From: CAVRQM01 sp963732775
GTDB lineage: Bacteria; Pseudomonadota; Alphaproteobacteria; Acetobacterales; Acetobacteraceae
Assembly (NCBI GenBank): GCA_963732775.1
Contig: CAVTAR010000003.1
Span: forward strand, 496,001-560,000
Length of the DNA: 64,000 bases
Direction: 5' to 3'
Each line of letters opens with the position of its first letter. Position 1 is the stretch's first letter. The notes under the pieces are model-generated. The model had not been told where the DNA came from, made no database searches, and saw nothing but the letters and a program-made list of their open reading frames with translations. The position numbers and the translations under genes were made by a program. Below, in pieces: positions 21,072 to 30,310 of this stretch.

Positions 21072-21278
21072 ATGGCTGCGCTCAAGACGAACCGGGTCGC
21101 CACCGGCCTGCGCCGCTACCTGCTGCCGCTGTTCGCGGTGCTCGGGCTGCTCGCCACCTCGGCCTGCTACTACGGACCGTACGGCTATTACGGTTATCCG
21201 GGCTATGCCTACGCGCCGGCACCGGTCTACGGCGGCGTCGTGGTGGGCGCATACCCGCATCGCTACTACTGGCGCTGA
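21072..21278 (+). CDS. small Tyr/Gly-rich exported protein
   Basis: 68 residues, with GGAGAAA about 7 nt before ATG 21072. A basic N-terminus and hydrophobic segment (YLLPLFAVLGLLATSAC) form a signal sequence; the final Cys could be lipidated, though Thr at -3 is not ideal. The mature part is YYGPYGYYGYPGYAYAPAPV followed by a Val/Gly strand and YPHRYYW. Such tiny Tyr-rich envelope proteins are common in this group but have no known role. It is divergent from the FecR-domain gene, sharing a 264-bp promoter region, and is followed by a hairpin. Confidence 0.75.
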   Translation: MAALKTNRVATGLRRYLLPLFAVLGLLATSACYYGPYGYYGYPGYAYAPAPVYGGVVVGAYPHRYYWR

Positions 21279-21296
21279 CGCAGCGAGGCGGAACGC

Positions 21297-21319
21297 AACC
21301 CGCCGGACGGCGGCGGGTT
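21297..21319 (+). terminator. hairpin after the Tyr-rich gene
   Basis: A perfect 9-bp stem AACCCGCCG / CGGCGGGTT with loop GACGG lies 18 nt after the stop at 21278 and before the glycosyltransferase gene. Only a weak T-containing tail (AGGTTA) follows, so termination may be partial. Confidence 0.6.
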
Positions 21320-21354
21320 AGGTTATGAAACCTTCCGCCGCCAGGAGTTTTCCC

Positions 21355-22407
21355 ATGCGCATTGCCCAGGTCGCCCCGCTGCACGAGGCCGTGCCGCCGA
21401 AATTCTACGGCGGCACGGAGCGCGTCGTCTCCTACCTGACCGAGGCGCTGGTCGCGCTCGGGCACGACGTGACGCTGTTCGCGAGCGGCGACAGCGTGAC
21501 CGAGGCGCGCCTCGAGCCGGGCTGGCCACAGGCGCTGCGCCTCGACCCGGGCATCCGCGACCGCCATGCGCCGCACGCGCTGATGCTGGAATTGCTGGCA
21601 CGCCGGACGCGCGAGTTCGACATCATCCACTGCCATCTCGACTACCTGCCGTTCTCGATCCTGCAACGGCAGCCCACGCCGTTCGTCACCACCCTGCACG
21701 GCCGCCTCGACCTGCCGGAGCTCGAGCCGGTGTTCGACCTGTTCGAGGGCGCACCGCTGGTTTCCATATCGAACTCGCAACGCCGGCCGCTGCCGCGCGC
21801 CGATTGGGTGCGCACGGTGCAGCACGGCCTGCCGGAGCAACTGCTGACGCCGCGCGACGTGGTGCCGGGCTATCTCGCCTTCCTCGGCCGCATCTGCGAC
21901 GAGAAGCGTCCGGACCGTGCCATCCGCATCGCGCGCGCGAGCGGGCTGCCGCTGCGCATCGCGGCCAAGGTGGACACCGCCGACACCGAATATTTCGCCA
22001 AGACCCTCCGTCCGATGCTGCGCGGCGGCGGCGTGGAGCTGGTGGGCGAGATCAACGACGCGCAGAAGCCCGACTTCCTGTCCGGCGCGATCGCTTTGCT
22101 GCTGCCGATCGACTGGCCCGAACCGTTCGGCCTGGTGATGATCGAGGCGATGGCGTGCGGCGTGCCGGTGATCGCCTTCAACCGCGGCTCGGTGCCCGAG
22201 GTCATCGAGGATGGGCTGACCGGCTACATCGTCGAGGACGAGAAGGGTGCCGTCGCCGCCGTCGAGCGGGCGCGCAAGCTCGATCGCACGAAAATCCGCC
22301 GGCGGTTCGAGGAGCGGTTCACCGCGCGGCGGATGGCCGAGGACTACCTGGCCATCTATCGCGACCTGGTGCGCGACCGGCGGGCCAACCTGCGGCTGGT
22401 CGGATAG
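21355..22407 (+). CDS. family 4 glycosyltransferase
   Basis: 350 residues, GT-B fold. ATG 21355 has AGGAG 8 nt upstream; the upstream in-frame ATG at 21325 lacks one. The N-terminus MRIAQVAPLHEAVPPKFYGG with GGTERVVSYLTEALVALGHD is typical of the GT4 acceptor domain. The C-terminal donor site has FLGRICDEKRPDRAIRIA and the E-x7-E motif in EPFGLVMIEAMACGVPVIAF, followed by GSVPEVIEDGLTGYIV. Sugar donor and acceptor are unknown. It stands alone, so a role in envelope glycan or glycolipid is only a guess. Confidence 0.93.
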   Translation: MRIAQVAPLHEAVPPKFYGGTERVVSYLTEALVALGHDVTLFASGDSVTEARLEPGWPQALRLDPGIRDRHAPHALMLELLARRTREFDIIHCHLDYLPFSILQRQPTPFVTTLHGRLDLPELEPVFDLFEGAPLVSISNSQRRPLPRADWVRTVQHGLPEQLLTPRDVVPGYLAFLGRICDEKRPDRAIRIARASGLPLRIAAKVDTADTEYFAKTLRPMLRGGGVELVGEINDAQKPDFLSGAIALLLPIDWPEPFGLVMIEAMACGVPVIAFNRGSVPEVIEDGLTGYIVEDEKGAVAAVERARKLDRTKIRRRFEERFTARRMAEDYLAIYRDLVRDRRANLRLVG

Positions 22408-22551
22408 CCGGCGGCGGTCCTGGCGGGGAGCCAAAGCCTGGGCTACGCTATCGCCCAGCGGCTCGACCTCCGGGCGACCTTCATGGGCGCCGCCTCGGCT
22501 TCCGTCGGCGCCATGAGGACGGGTCCGTGAGATGTCAGTGACGTTGCCGGG

Positions 22552-23382
22552 ATGAGGCGTGTCGCCGCCCACGGGGCGTTGCTGCTGGTCGCCGTCGTGG
22601 TGCTGGCGCCGCTGGCGTGGCTGCTGGTGATGAGCGTCAGCAGCACCAACGATCTCACTACCCTGCCGCTGCGCTGGCTGCCCCGCACGCTCGACCTCTC
22701 GCGCTACCGCCGCCTGCTGTCGCTTGCCGCCAACAGCCAAGGGGCGATGTTCCTGCACGCGCTGCGCAACACGCTGGTGGTCGCCGCCGGCAGCACGGCG
22801 CTGTCCTTCGCGCTGGCGACCCCGGCGGCCTGGGTGTTCTCGCGCCGGCGCGGGCGGCACGGCGCGCTGCTGTACGCGATCGTGGCTACCTACATGCTGC
22901 CGCCGATCCTGTTCGTCGTGCCGATGTACCGTATTCTTTCCTCGCTCGGCCTGCTGAACACCAGCGCGGCCCTGGTCCTGGCCGACACCACGATCGTCCT
23001 GCCATTCGCGACCTGGCTGATCAAGGGCGGCATCGACGCCATTCCGATCGAGCTGGAGGAGGCCGCCGGCATCGACGGCGCCGGGCTGTGGCGCACGTTG
23101 GCACTTGTGACGCTGCCGCTCGCCCGCCCGATCATCGGCACCGCGCTGCTGCTCGCGGTGCTGATCGTGTGGGACGAGTTCCTCTACGCGCTGCTGTTCA
23201 CCAGCAACGACCGCGCGCAGACCCTGACGGTGGCCATCGCCAATCTGGCGACCGGGCGCATCACCGACTACGGACTGCTGGCCGCCGCCGGCATCCTGGC
23301 CGCCGCCCCCCCGGTGCTGATCGGCCTCGCGTTGCAGCGCACGCTGGTCGCGGGGCTGACCGGCGGGGCGGTCAAGGGGTGA
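22552..23382 (+). CDS. carbohydrate ABC transporter permease, MalG type
   Basis: 276 residues, about six membrane segments. The N-terminal segment is ALLLVAVVVLAPLAWLLVMS, and the EAA loop is ELEEAAGIDGAGLWRTLALV with LPLARPIIGTALLLAVLIVW following. MalG-type subunits normally directly follow a MalF-type gene. Here the MalF-type gene and binding protein are 9 kb away on the opposite strand (31521-33781), and no other partner is near. No strong ribosome-binding site is seen; TTGCCGGG precedes the ATG. No ATPase for this system is in the window. Confidence 0.9.
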   Translation: MRRVAAHGALLLVAVVVLAPLAWLLVMSVSSTNDLTTLPLRWLPRTLDLSRYRRLLSLAANSQGAMFLHALRNTLVVAAGSTALSFALATPAAWVFSRRRGRHGALLYAIVATYMLPPILFVVPMYRILSSLGLLNTSAALVLADTTIVLPFATWLIKGGIDAIPIELEEAAGIDGAGLWRTLALVTLPLARPIIGTALLLAVLIVWDEFLYALLFTSNDRAQTLTVAIANLATGRITDYGLLAAAGILAAAPPVLIGLALQRTLVAGLTGGAVKG

Positions 23383-23385
23383 GCC

Positions 23386-24201
23386 TCACCCCCGGGGCAG
23401 CACGAACCGCTCGATCGCCTCCGCCCACCCATCCGCCTCGTTGCTGCCCGTCACCGCGTGCGCCAGCGCCTGCACCTCCTCCGGCGCGTTGCCCATGGCG
23501 ATCGCGAGCCCACACACGCCGAACATCGGCACGTCGTTCGGCATGTCGCCGATGCAGCACATCGCCTCGGGTGCGATGCCGAGCAGGCGCGCGAGTTCGA
23601 CGGCGGCAAATCCCTTGTTGGCCTGCGGGTGCGTCACGTCGAGGTAGTAGTCCTGGCTGCGCGCCACCGCCGCCCGCTCGCCGAGGGCGCCGCGCAACTC
23701 CGTCTCCATGCGCCCCATGAGCGCGACGTCGGTGTGCGTGCCCATGATCTTGTGCACCCGCCCGAGATGCGGGCCGAGATGGTCCACGCGCACGAAATCC
23801 TGGCTGATCGACAGCTTTTCGCGCGGGATGTAGTGCGCCTCGGGGTTCAGCAGGTACCATGCCCCGTCCGCGAACACCCACGGGTCGACCCCGGCCGCCA
23901 GCATGCGCGCCACCGCCTCGTGCGCCGCCGCCTCCGGGATCGTCAGTTCGGCCAGCCGCTCGCCCGCCGGGCTCAGCACCTCGGCGCCGTTGAAGCCGGC
24001 GCGCGGCGTGTCGATGGCCAGCGGCTCCAGCAGCACGTCCAGCCCGTGCGGCGGCCGGCTGCTGACCAGCCCCAGCTTGATCCCGTGCCGGCGCAGCGTG
24101 CGCGTGGCCGCGATGGTGGAGGGCGCGATCGTCTTGTCGTGGCGGACGAGCGTGCCGTCGACGTCGGTGACGACGAGGCGGATCGGTGCGGTGCTGGACA
24201 T
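23386..24201 (-). CDS. HAD-superfamily hydrolase (Cof type)
   Basis: 271 residues, a cytosolic phosphatase of the Cof/sugar-phosphatase branch. Motif I is VVTDVDGTLV (nucleophile and acid Asp), motif II Ser in KLGLVSSRPP, and motif III/IV NKGFAAVELARLLGI with CIGDMPNDVPMFGVCGLAIA. The C2 cap lies between residues of about 85 and 185. It likely dephosphorylates a sugar phosphate, judging from the flanking sugar transporter and pentose-phosphate genes. It is convergent with the MalG gene, 3 nt apart. Confidence 0.92.
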   Translation of the reverse strand: MSSTAPIRLVVTDVDGTLVRHDKTIAPSTIAATRTLRRHGIKLGLVSSRPPHGLDVLLEPLAIDTPRAGFNGAEVLSPAGERLAELTIPEAAAHEAVARMLAAGVDPWVFADGAWYLLNPEAHYIPREKLSISQDFVRVDHLGPHLGRVHKIMGTHTDVALMGRMETELRGALGERAAVARSQDYYLDVTHPQANKGFAAVELARLLGIAPEAMCCIGDMPNDVPMFGVCGLAIAMGNAPEEVQALAHAVTGSNEADGWAEAIERFVLPRG

Positions 24202-24246
24202 CGCCCCGCTTCTAGGCAGCGGCGCGCGCCGGGTCCAGCGCCGGGT

Positions 24247-25347
24247 CTATCCGGAGTTTTCCGGCGCCAGCTTGTCCACCGCCGGGCTCGGCTTGCCAAG
24301 CCATTCCGGGTTCTGCGCCGTGCTGTCGAAGCGCGCCGAACTCTTGAACAGCTCGTACTCCCCCGTCATCGCCGGCTTCGCGGTCTTGGCCAGGATCGCG
24401 TCCACCGCCGCCGCGTCCATCGGCCTGAAGGTCTTGGCCGCCTCGAACGCCTGGTCCAGTGCGCGCTGGTCGTCGATCCCGGTGATCACCACCGCGGTCG
24501 GCAGGTTCAGCGCATAGTGCAGGCACTCCATCGGCGTCACCACGCCGGACTTCAGGATCACCCCGTCCGCGCCGCCGAACGGCTTCATGGTCTGCACCGC
24601 CATGCCCTCGCGCAGCGCCACCGGCATCACCATGCGCGCGAAGCTGCGGAAATGGCCGTCCATGACGTTGCTCGGGTGCAGCACGGCGTCGAAGCGGAAG
24701 CCGCGCTGGCGCGCCACCTCCATCATGTACAGGTGGACGTGCGGGTCCTTGTGCCCGGTAAAGCCGATGAAGCGGACCTTCCCCGCCTGCTTGGCGGCGA
24801 TCGCCGCCTCGATCGCACCACCCTCGGCGAACACGCGGTCGGGGTCCTCGAAGCGCAGCGTCTCGTGGATCTGCCACAGATCGACGTGGTCGGTGCGCAT
24901 CCGCAACAGCGAATCCTCGAGCTGCCGCTCGGCCGTCTTGGCATCGCGGCCATCGACCTTGGTCATCAGGAACACCCGGCCGCGATAGCCGCCCTGCTGC
25001 AACGCCTCGCCCATCCGCTCTTCGCTGAGGCCCTTGTTGTAGTCCCACGAGTTGTCCATGAACGTCATGCCGCGGTCGATCGCCTCGTGGCACAGTCGAA
25101 TCGACTCCGCCGCCGTCACGGCGGGCTTGGCGAAGTGCGAGCCACCGAAGCCGAGCGCCGAGACTGTCTCCCCGGTGCTGCCGAAGCGGCGATACAGCAT
25201 CTCCCCGCGCAGCTCGCCCGGGTCGGTCAGTGCAGGCAGCGGCCCGGCAGGATCCTGCGAAGCCTGGTCCTGGGCTCGCGCGGCGGTCGCAAGACCGGTC
25301 GCAAGGCCGGTCGCGGCGGCGGTCTTGAATAAAGTCCTGCGTTGCAT
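24247..25347 (-). CDS. Tat-exported aldo/keto reductase
   Basis: 366 residues. ATG 25347 has AGGAG 8 nt upstream and starts a twin-arginine signal, MQRRTLFKTAAATGLATGLA ending ARA, so the enzyme is probably exported folded with its cofactor. The reductase core has FGSTGETVSALGFGGSHFAK, the catalytic Asp and Tyr in MTFMDNSWDYNKG, Lys in VFLMTKVDGRD and His in DLWQIHETL. The C-terminus ends near TGEYELFKSSARFDSTAQNP, a hallmark of this Tat-linked group. Substrate unknown. It is divergent from tkt. Confidence 0.92.
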   Translation of the reverse strand: MQRRTLFKTAAATGLATGLATAARAQDQASQDPAGPLPALTDPGELRGEMLYRRFGSTGETVSALGFGGSHFAKPAVTAAESIRLCHEAIDRGMTFMDNSWDYNKGLSEERMGEALQQGGYRGRVFLMTKVDGRDAKTAERQLEDSLLRMRTDHVDLWQIHETLRFEDPDRVFAEGGAIEAAIAAKQAGKVRFIGFTGHKDPHVHLYMMEVARQRGFRFDAVLHPSNVMDGHFRSFARMVMPVALREGMAVQTMKPFGGADGVILKSGVVTPMECLHYALNLPTAVVITGIDDQRALDQAFEAAKTFRPMDAAAVDAILAKTAKPAMTGEYELFKSSARFDSTAQNPEWLGKPSPAVDKLAPENSG

Positions 25348-25517
25348 CGGCCGTCTCCTGCTGGCGAGACGAGGCAACGCGCGGTTCCGGCTCGCGGCCA
25401 GTCAGAACCTCGTGCGTGGGCGGGGCCGGGCATCACGGCCGCGTCAACCTCCCCGGGGCGTTACTTCCCGCGCCGTTTGCGCGTATGTCTCCGGCGCACC
25501 CAGCAGAGGCAGCACGC

Positions 25518-27572
25518 ATGTCCGAGACACACGGCATCGACCAAACGGCCATCGACACCATCCGCACCCTGGCGATGGACGCGGTGCAGAAGGCCAACTC
25601 CGGCCACCCCGGCACGCCGATGGCCATGGCTCCGGTCGCCTACACGCTGTGGCAGGAGATGTACAACTACGACCCGAAGCGGCCGGACTGGATCAACCGC
25701 GACCGCTTCGTGCTCTCGGTCGGTCACGCCTCGATGCTGCTCTATGCGCTGATTCACCTGGCCGGCATCGTCCAGCCGGACGGCGGCGAGGCCGTCAGTC
25801 TCGACGACATCAAGCAGTTCCGCCAGCTCAGCAGCAAGACGCCCGGCCACCCGGAATACCGCATGACGACCGGCGTCGAGACGACCACCGGGCCGCTCGG
25901 CCAGGGCTGCGGCAACTCGGTCGGTATGGCCATGGCCGAACGCATGCTGGCGGCGCGCTACAACAAGCCCGGCTTCGACATCTTCGACCACCATGTCTGG
26001 GTGCTGGCCGGCGACGGCGACATGATGGAGGGCGTCTCGAGCGAGGCGGCCTCGACCGCGTGCCACCTGCGGCTCGGCAACCTCACCTGGATCTACGACA
26101 GCAACCGCATCACCATCGAGGGCAGCACCGACCTCGCCTTCGACGAGGACGTGATGGCCCGCTTCGCCGCCTATGGCTGGCACGTGCAGGACGTGGCGGA
26201 TTCCGAGGACACCGCCGCCATGCTGGCAGCATTGCAGGCGGCCAAGGCGGAGACCCGGCGGCCCAGCTTCATCCGCGTCCACAGCACGATCGGCCGGGGT
26301 GCGCCGAAGAAGCAGGGCACGCGCGAGGCGCACGGCGAGCCGCTCGGCGCCGAGGAGATCAAGGGCGCGAAGAAGTTCTACCACTGGCCCGAGGAGCCGT
26401 CGTTCCTGGTCCCCGCCGGCGTGGAGCAACGCTTCGCCGAGAAGCTCGGCGCGCGTGGCAAGGCGTCGGCCGACGCGTGGGAGGCGCTGTTCACGCGCTA
26501 CAAGTCGGAATATCCGGAGCTCGCGCGCGAGCTGGAGATGATTGCCCATCACCAACTTCCGGCCGGCTGGGATGCTGACATCCCGGTCTTCGCGGCGGAC
26601 GCGAAGGGCGTGGCGTCGCGCGACAGCAGCCAGAAGGTGCTGAACGCGATCGGCCCGCACGTCCCTTGGCTGATCGGCGGCGCGGCCGACCTCTCGCCCT
26701 CCACGAAGAGCAACATGACCTTCCAGGGCGCCGGCAGCTTCGAGCCGGGCGACTACGGCGGCCGCAACCTGCATTTCGGCATCCGCGAGCACGCGATGGG
26801 CGCCATCGTCAACGGCATGGCCACCTACGGCCTGCGCAGCTACGGCTCGGGCTTCCTGATCTTCAGCGACTACATGAAGGCGCCGATCCGCCTCTCGGCC
26901 ATCATGGAACTGCCGGTGATCTACATCTTCACCCACGACAGCATCGGCGTGGGCGAGGACGGGCCGACGCACCAGCCCATCGAGCAGCTCTCCACCCTGC
27001 GCGCCATCCCGGGGCTGATCACGATTCGCCCGGCCGACGCCAACGAGGTCGCCGAGGGCTGGCGCGTGGCGATGGCCCAGACCCACGAGCCGGTAAGCTT
27101 CGCCCTGTCGCGCCAGGCGCTGCCGACGCTCGACCGCACGAAGTACGCCGCCGCCTCGGGCCTCAGGCACGGCGCCTACGTGCTGCGCGACTCGCCAGGC
27201 GGAGAGCCGCAGGTGATCCTGATGGCCACCGGCAGCGAGGTGCAGCTCATCGTCGCCGCCGGCGAGAAGCTGGAGGGCGAGGGCATACGCGTCCGTCTCG
27301 TGTCGATGCCGTCATGGGACCTGTTCGAGAAGCAGGACAAGGAATACCGCGAGAGCGTGCTGCCGCGCCACATCACCATGCGCGTCGGCGTCGAGCAGGC
27401 GGCCACCATGGGCTGGGACCGCTACGTCGGCTTCGACGGCGACATCATCGCCATGCACACGTTCGGTGCCTCCGCGCCGCTGGCGAAGTTGCAGGAGAAG
27501 TTCGGCTTCAGCGCCGAGAAGGTCTACGAGGCGGCGCGCAAGCAGGTCGACCGCGGCCACGGGGAGAAGTGA
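25518..27572 (+). CDS. tkt: transketolase
   Basis: 684 residues; a thiamine-diphosphate enzyme transferring two-carbon units in the non-oxidative pentose phosphate pathway. Start MSETHGIDQTAIDTIRTLAM at 25518, preceded by AGAGG. Landmarks are ANSGHPGTPMAMAPVAYTLW, the ThDP motif beginning GDGDMMEGVSSEAAS and ending with Asn in WIYDSN, and the C-terminal active-site region FIFTHDSIGVGEDGPTHQPI. It is the first gene of tkt-zwf-gntK, with zwf starting 3 nt after its stop. Confidence 0.97.
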   Translation: MSETHGIDQTAIDTIRTLAMDAVQKANSGHPGTPMAMAPVAYTLWQEMYNYDPKRPDWINRDRFVLSVGHASMLLYALIHLAGIVQPDGGEAVSLDDIKQFRQLSSKTPGHPEYRMTTGVETTTGPLGQGCGNSVGMAMAERMLAARYNKPGFDIFDHHVWVLAGDGDMMEGVSSEAASTACHLRLGNLTWIYDSNRITIEGSTDLAFDEDVMARFAAYGWHVQDVADSEDTAAMLAALQAAKAETRRPSFIRVHSTIGRGAPKKQGTREAHGEPLGAEEIKGAKKFYHWPEEPSFLVPAGVEQRFAEKLGARGKASADAWEALFTRYKSEYPELARELEMIAHHQLPAGWDADIPVFAADAKGVASRDSSQKVLNAIGPHVPWLIGGAADLSPSTKSNMTFQGAGSFEPGDYGGRNLHFGIREHAMGAIVNGMATYGLRSYGSGFLIFSDYMKAPIRLSAIMELPVIYIFTHDSIGVGEDGPTHQPIEQLSTLRAIPGLITIRPADANEVAEGWRVAMAQTHEPVSFALSRQALPTLDRTKYAAASGLRHGAYVLRDSPGGEPQVILMATGSEVQLIVAAGEKLEGEGIRVRLVSMPSWDLFEKQDKEYRESVLPRHITMRVGVEQAATMGWDRYVGFDGDIIAMHTFGASAPLAKLQEKFGFSAEKVYEAARKQVDRGHGEK

Positions 27573-27574
27573 AG

Positions 27575-29122
27575 ATGGTCGAGGTGCTCGACACCGTTCT
27601 CTCGGACGATCCGAAGGCGCTCGCCAAGGCCGACCCCGCGCCACCCTGCGCGCTGGTGATCTTCGGCGCCGCCGGCGACCTGACCAAGCGGCTGCTGATG
27701 CCGGCGCTGTACAACCTCGCCTGCGCCGGGCTGCTCGACGACAAGTTCGCGCTGCACGGCGTCGACCGCGCCGAGGGCGACGACGCAAGCTTTCGCCAGA
27801 GCCAGCACGAGACGATGGACAGCTTCGTGCGCGAGCGCGGCGGCGAGTTCGCGCCGCAGAGCATCGACGAGGAGAAGCTCGGCTGGCTGCTGGAGCGGAT
27901 GACCTACCAGTCCGCCGATTTCGACGACCCGAAGACCTTCGAGGCGATCGGCGGCTGGCTCGGCGACCGCTGCGGCGTGTTCTACCTGGCCGTCGCCGAC
28001 CGCTTCTTCGGCCCGGTGATCGACCGGCTCGGCGAGGCGAAGCTGCTGCATCACGGTAATGGCGTGTTCCGCCGCGTGGTGATCGAGAAGCCGTTCGGCC
28101 ACGACCTCAAATCGGCGCAGGAGCTGAACGCGCGCATCCTGAAGCAGCTCGACGAGAAGCAGATTTTCCGCATCGACCACTTCCTCGGCAAGGAGACGGT
28201 GCAGAACATCATGGCGCTGCGCTTCTCCAACGGCATCTTCGAGCCGATCTGGAACCGCGAGCACATCGACTTCGTCGAGATCACGGCGGCCGAGACGATC
28301 GGCGTCGAGAAGCGGGCGAAGTTCTACGAGCCGACCGGGGCGCTGCGCGACATGGTGCCCAACCACATGTTCCAGCTGCTGGCGATGGTGGCGATGGAGC
28401 CGCCCAACAGCTTCGATGCCGACGCGGTGCGCAGCGAGAAGGCCAAGGTGGTGGAGGCGATCCACCCGATCTCGCGCGATCACGTCAAGGACGCGGCGGT
28501 GCGCGGCCAGTACGACGCCGGCAAGCTGCGCGGCGAGGAGGTCCCGGCCTATCGCGCGGAGCCCGGGGTCGACCCGCACTCCACCACCGAGACGTACATC
28601 GCGATCAGGTTCGGCATCGACAACTGGCGCTGGGCCGGGGTGCCGTTCTACATCCGCACCGGCAAGCGCATGGCGATCCGCAAGACCGAGATCGTGGTCC
28701 ACTTCAAGCAGGCGCCGTTCGCCCTGTTCCGCGACACGCCGGTCGATCGCCTGGCGCCCAACGTGATGACGCTGCACATCCAGCCGAGCGAGGGCGTCTC
28801 GCTCCAGTTCAGCGCCAAGATCCCCGGCCCGAAGGTGCATCTGGGCGGGGTCACGATGGACATGCGCTACGCCGACTACTTCAAGACCGGCAGCGCCACC
28901 GGCTACGAGACGCTGCTCTACGACGTGTTCATCGGCGACGCGACGCTGTTTCAGCGCGCCGACAACATCGAGGCGGGCTGGGCCGCGGTGCAGCCGATCC
29001 TGGACGCGGTGGTCGATGGCGGGCTGCCGGTCGAGCCGTACGAGGCTGGCAGCGCTGGCCCCGCGGAGGCCGAGGCGATGCTGGCCCGCGCCGGCCACCG
29101 CTGGGCGCGGCTGGTCGCCTAG
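27575..29122 (+). CDS. zwf: glucose-6-phosphate 1-dehydrogenase
   Basis: 515 residues; oxidises glucose 6-phosphate to 6-phosphogluconolactone with NADP/NAD, the entry to the oxidative pentose phosphate and Entner-Doudoroff routes. The nucleotide-binding motif is IFGAAGDLTKRLLMPALYNL and the active-site motif is RIDHFLGKETVQNIMALRFS, with VIEKPFGHDL before it and the substrate region GVPFYIRTGKRMAIRKTEIV later. It is coupled to tkt upstream and to gntK downstream (next start 2 nt after its stop). Confidence 0.97.
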   Translation: MVEVLDTVLSDDPKALAKADPAPPCALVIFGAAGDLTKRLLMPALYNLACAGLLDDKFALHGVDRAEGDDASFRQSQHETMDSFVRERGGEFAPQSIDEEKLGWLLERMTYQSADFDDPKTFEAIGGWLGDRCGVFYLAVADRFFGPVIDRLGEAKLLHHGNGVFRRVVIEKPFGHDLKSAQELNARILKQLDEKQIFRIDHFLGKETVQNIMALRFSNGIFEPIWNREHIDFVEITAAETIGVEKRAKFYEPTGALRDMVPNHMFQLLAMVAMEPPNSFDADAVRSEKAKVVEAIHPISRDHVKDAAVRGQYDAGKLRGEEVPAYRAEPGVDPHSTTETYIAIRFGIDNWRWAGVPFYIRTGKRMAIRKTEIVVHFKQAPFALFRDTPVDRLAPNVMTLHIQPSEGVSLQFSAKIPGPKVHLGGVTMDMRYADYFKTGSATGYETLLYDVFIGDATLFQRADNIEAGWAAVQPILDAVVDGGLPVEPYEAGSAGPAEAEAMLARAGHRWARLVA

Positions 29123-29123
29123 G

Positions 29124-29666
29124 GTGGCCGTGCAGGGCGTGCCGTCACAGGTGCCCTCACAGGTGCTGGTCGTGATGGGCGTCTCCGGCAGCGGCAAGAC
29201 CACCATCGCGCAGGAGCTGGACCGCCGGCTCGGCTGGCCGTTTCAGGAAGGCGACGACCTGCACCCGCCGGCCAACGTCGCCAAGATGCACGCTGGCCGA
29301 CCGCTGACCGACGAGGACCGCTGGCCATGGCTCGCCGCCATCGCCGCCTGGATCGACGCGCGCCTCGCCGCCGGCGAACCAGGGATCGTCACCTGCTCGG
29401 CGCTGAAGCGCGCCTACCGCGACCGGCTGGGCGGCAACCGCCAGGGCGTGCGCCTGGTGTTCCTGCACGCCGACCCGGCGCTGCTGCGCGAGCGGCTCGC
29501 GAAACGCACCGGCCACTTCATGCCGGCCTCGCTGCTCGACAGCCAGCTCGCGACGCTGGAGCCGCCCGGCGCGGACGAGGACCCCCTGACGGTCGATCTC
29601 GGGCCGACGCCGGGCGAGGTGGCCGAGGCCATCGTCATGCAGCTCCGGGCGGCGCCGCCCCGCTAG
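29124..29666 (+). CDS. gntK: gluconokinase
   Basis: About 180 residues; phosphorylates gluconate to 6-phosphogluconate, feeding the pathway encoded by its neighbours. P-loop VVMGVSGSGKTTIAQELDRR, then EGDDLHPPANVAKMHAGRPL and CSALKRAYRDRL, all diagnostic for GntK. No ATG precedes the P-loop; several in-frame GTG codons do (29124, 29130, 29139). GTG 29124, two bases after the zwf stop, is chosen on coupling grounds and the N-terminal 10 residues are uncertain. Confidence 0.93.
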   Translation: MAVQGVPSQVPSQVLVVMGVSGSGKTTIAQELDRRLGWPFQEGDDLHPPANVAKMHAGRPLTDEDRWPWLAAIAAWIDARLAAGEPGIVTCSALKRAYRDRLGGNRQGVRLVFLHADPALLRERLAKRTGHFMPASLLDSQLATLEPPGADEDPLTVDLGPTPGEVAEAIVMQLRAAPPR

Positions 29667-29775
29667 GTCCTGCGTGCCCGAAACTTTTCGGCGCCGCCCC
29701 CCTGGCGCCGCGCCGCGGCTTTGCCTAGCTTCCGCCGCCTTGCCATCGCCTCGTCCCCTGGGAGAAACCAATCCA

Positions 29776-30300
29776 ATGACCCGTGCCGCCATGCTCGCGC
29801 TGTCCGCGCTGCTGCTGTCCACCACCGCCCATGCCGCCGCGCCGATGCTGAACGTGCAGGAGAGCACCACGCTGAGCGCGCCGCCGGCCAAGGTGTGGGG
29901 GCTGATCCAGAACTTTTCCGACATGAGCTGGGTGCCCCCGGTGAAGAGCACGACCGCGACCCAGGGCAACACCCCCGGCTCGGTGCGCACCATCGACCTC
30001 GGCGGGCCGAAGCTGGTCGAGACGCTGCGCGGCTACGACGCCGGCGCGATGACCTACAGCTACACCATCGACGACACGGCGGCCAACAAGGCCACCCTGC
30101 CGGTGTCGAACTACCACTCCACGATCAAGGTCGCCCCCGGCAGCGGCGGCGGCTCGGTCGTGACCTGGATGGGCAATTTCCAGCGCGCCGACACGTCCGA
30201 CGCGCCGAAGCAGGGCATGGACGACGCGACCGCGCAGACCGCGGTACGCGGCGTCTACCAGGCCGGGTTCTCCGGCCTCAAGACGAAGACGGGCGGCTGA
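29776..30300 (+). CDS. exported SRPBCC (Bet v 1-like) protein
   Basis: 174 residues. GGGAGAAA precedes ATG 29776. A signal peptide (MTRAAMLALSALLLSTTAHA) is followed by a START/SRPBCC fold: STTLSAPPAKVWGLIQNFSD, then LRGYDAGAMTYSYTIDDTAA and GGSVVTWMGNFQRADTSD. The family binds hydrophobic ligands; a secreted member of unknown ligand. It follows gntK by about 110 nt and precedes the FAD oxidoreductase by 10 nt. Confidence 0.88.
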   Translation: MTRAAMLALSALLLSTTAHAAAPMLNVQESTTLSAPPAKVWGLIQNFSDMSWVPPVKSTTATQGNTPGSVRTIDLGGPKLVETLRGYDAGAMTYSYTIDDTAANKATLPVSNYHSTIKVAPGSGGGSVVTWMGNFQRADTSDAPKQGMDDATAQTAVRGVYQAGFSGLKTKTGG

Positions 30301-30310
30301 GCCCTCGCCC

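Noticed and set aside
18259..21278. Long rightward open frames rich in Gly/Arg opposite the FecR-domain gene
   Set aside because: They are GC-skew shadows of the Pro/Ala-coding strand; only the last 68 codons (21072-21278) with their own ribosome-binding site and signal sequence look real.
22486..22551. A short peptide or gene remnant just upstream of the MalG-type gene
   Set aside because: The ATG at 22486 gives only about 15 codons with no recognisable sequence; an imperfect GGCGCC-containing dyad is present but too weak to call.
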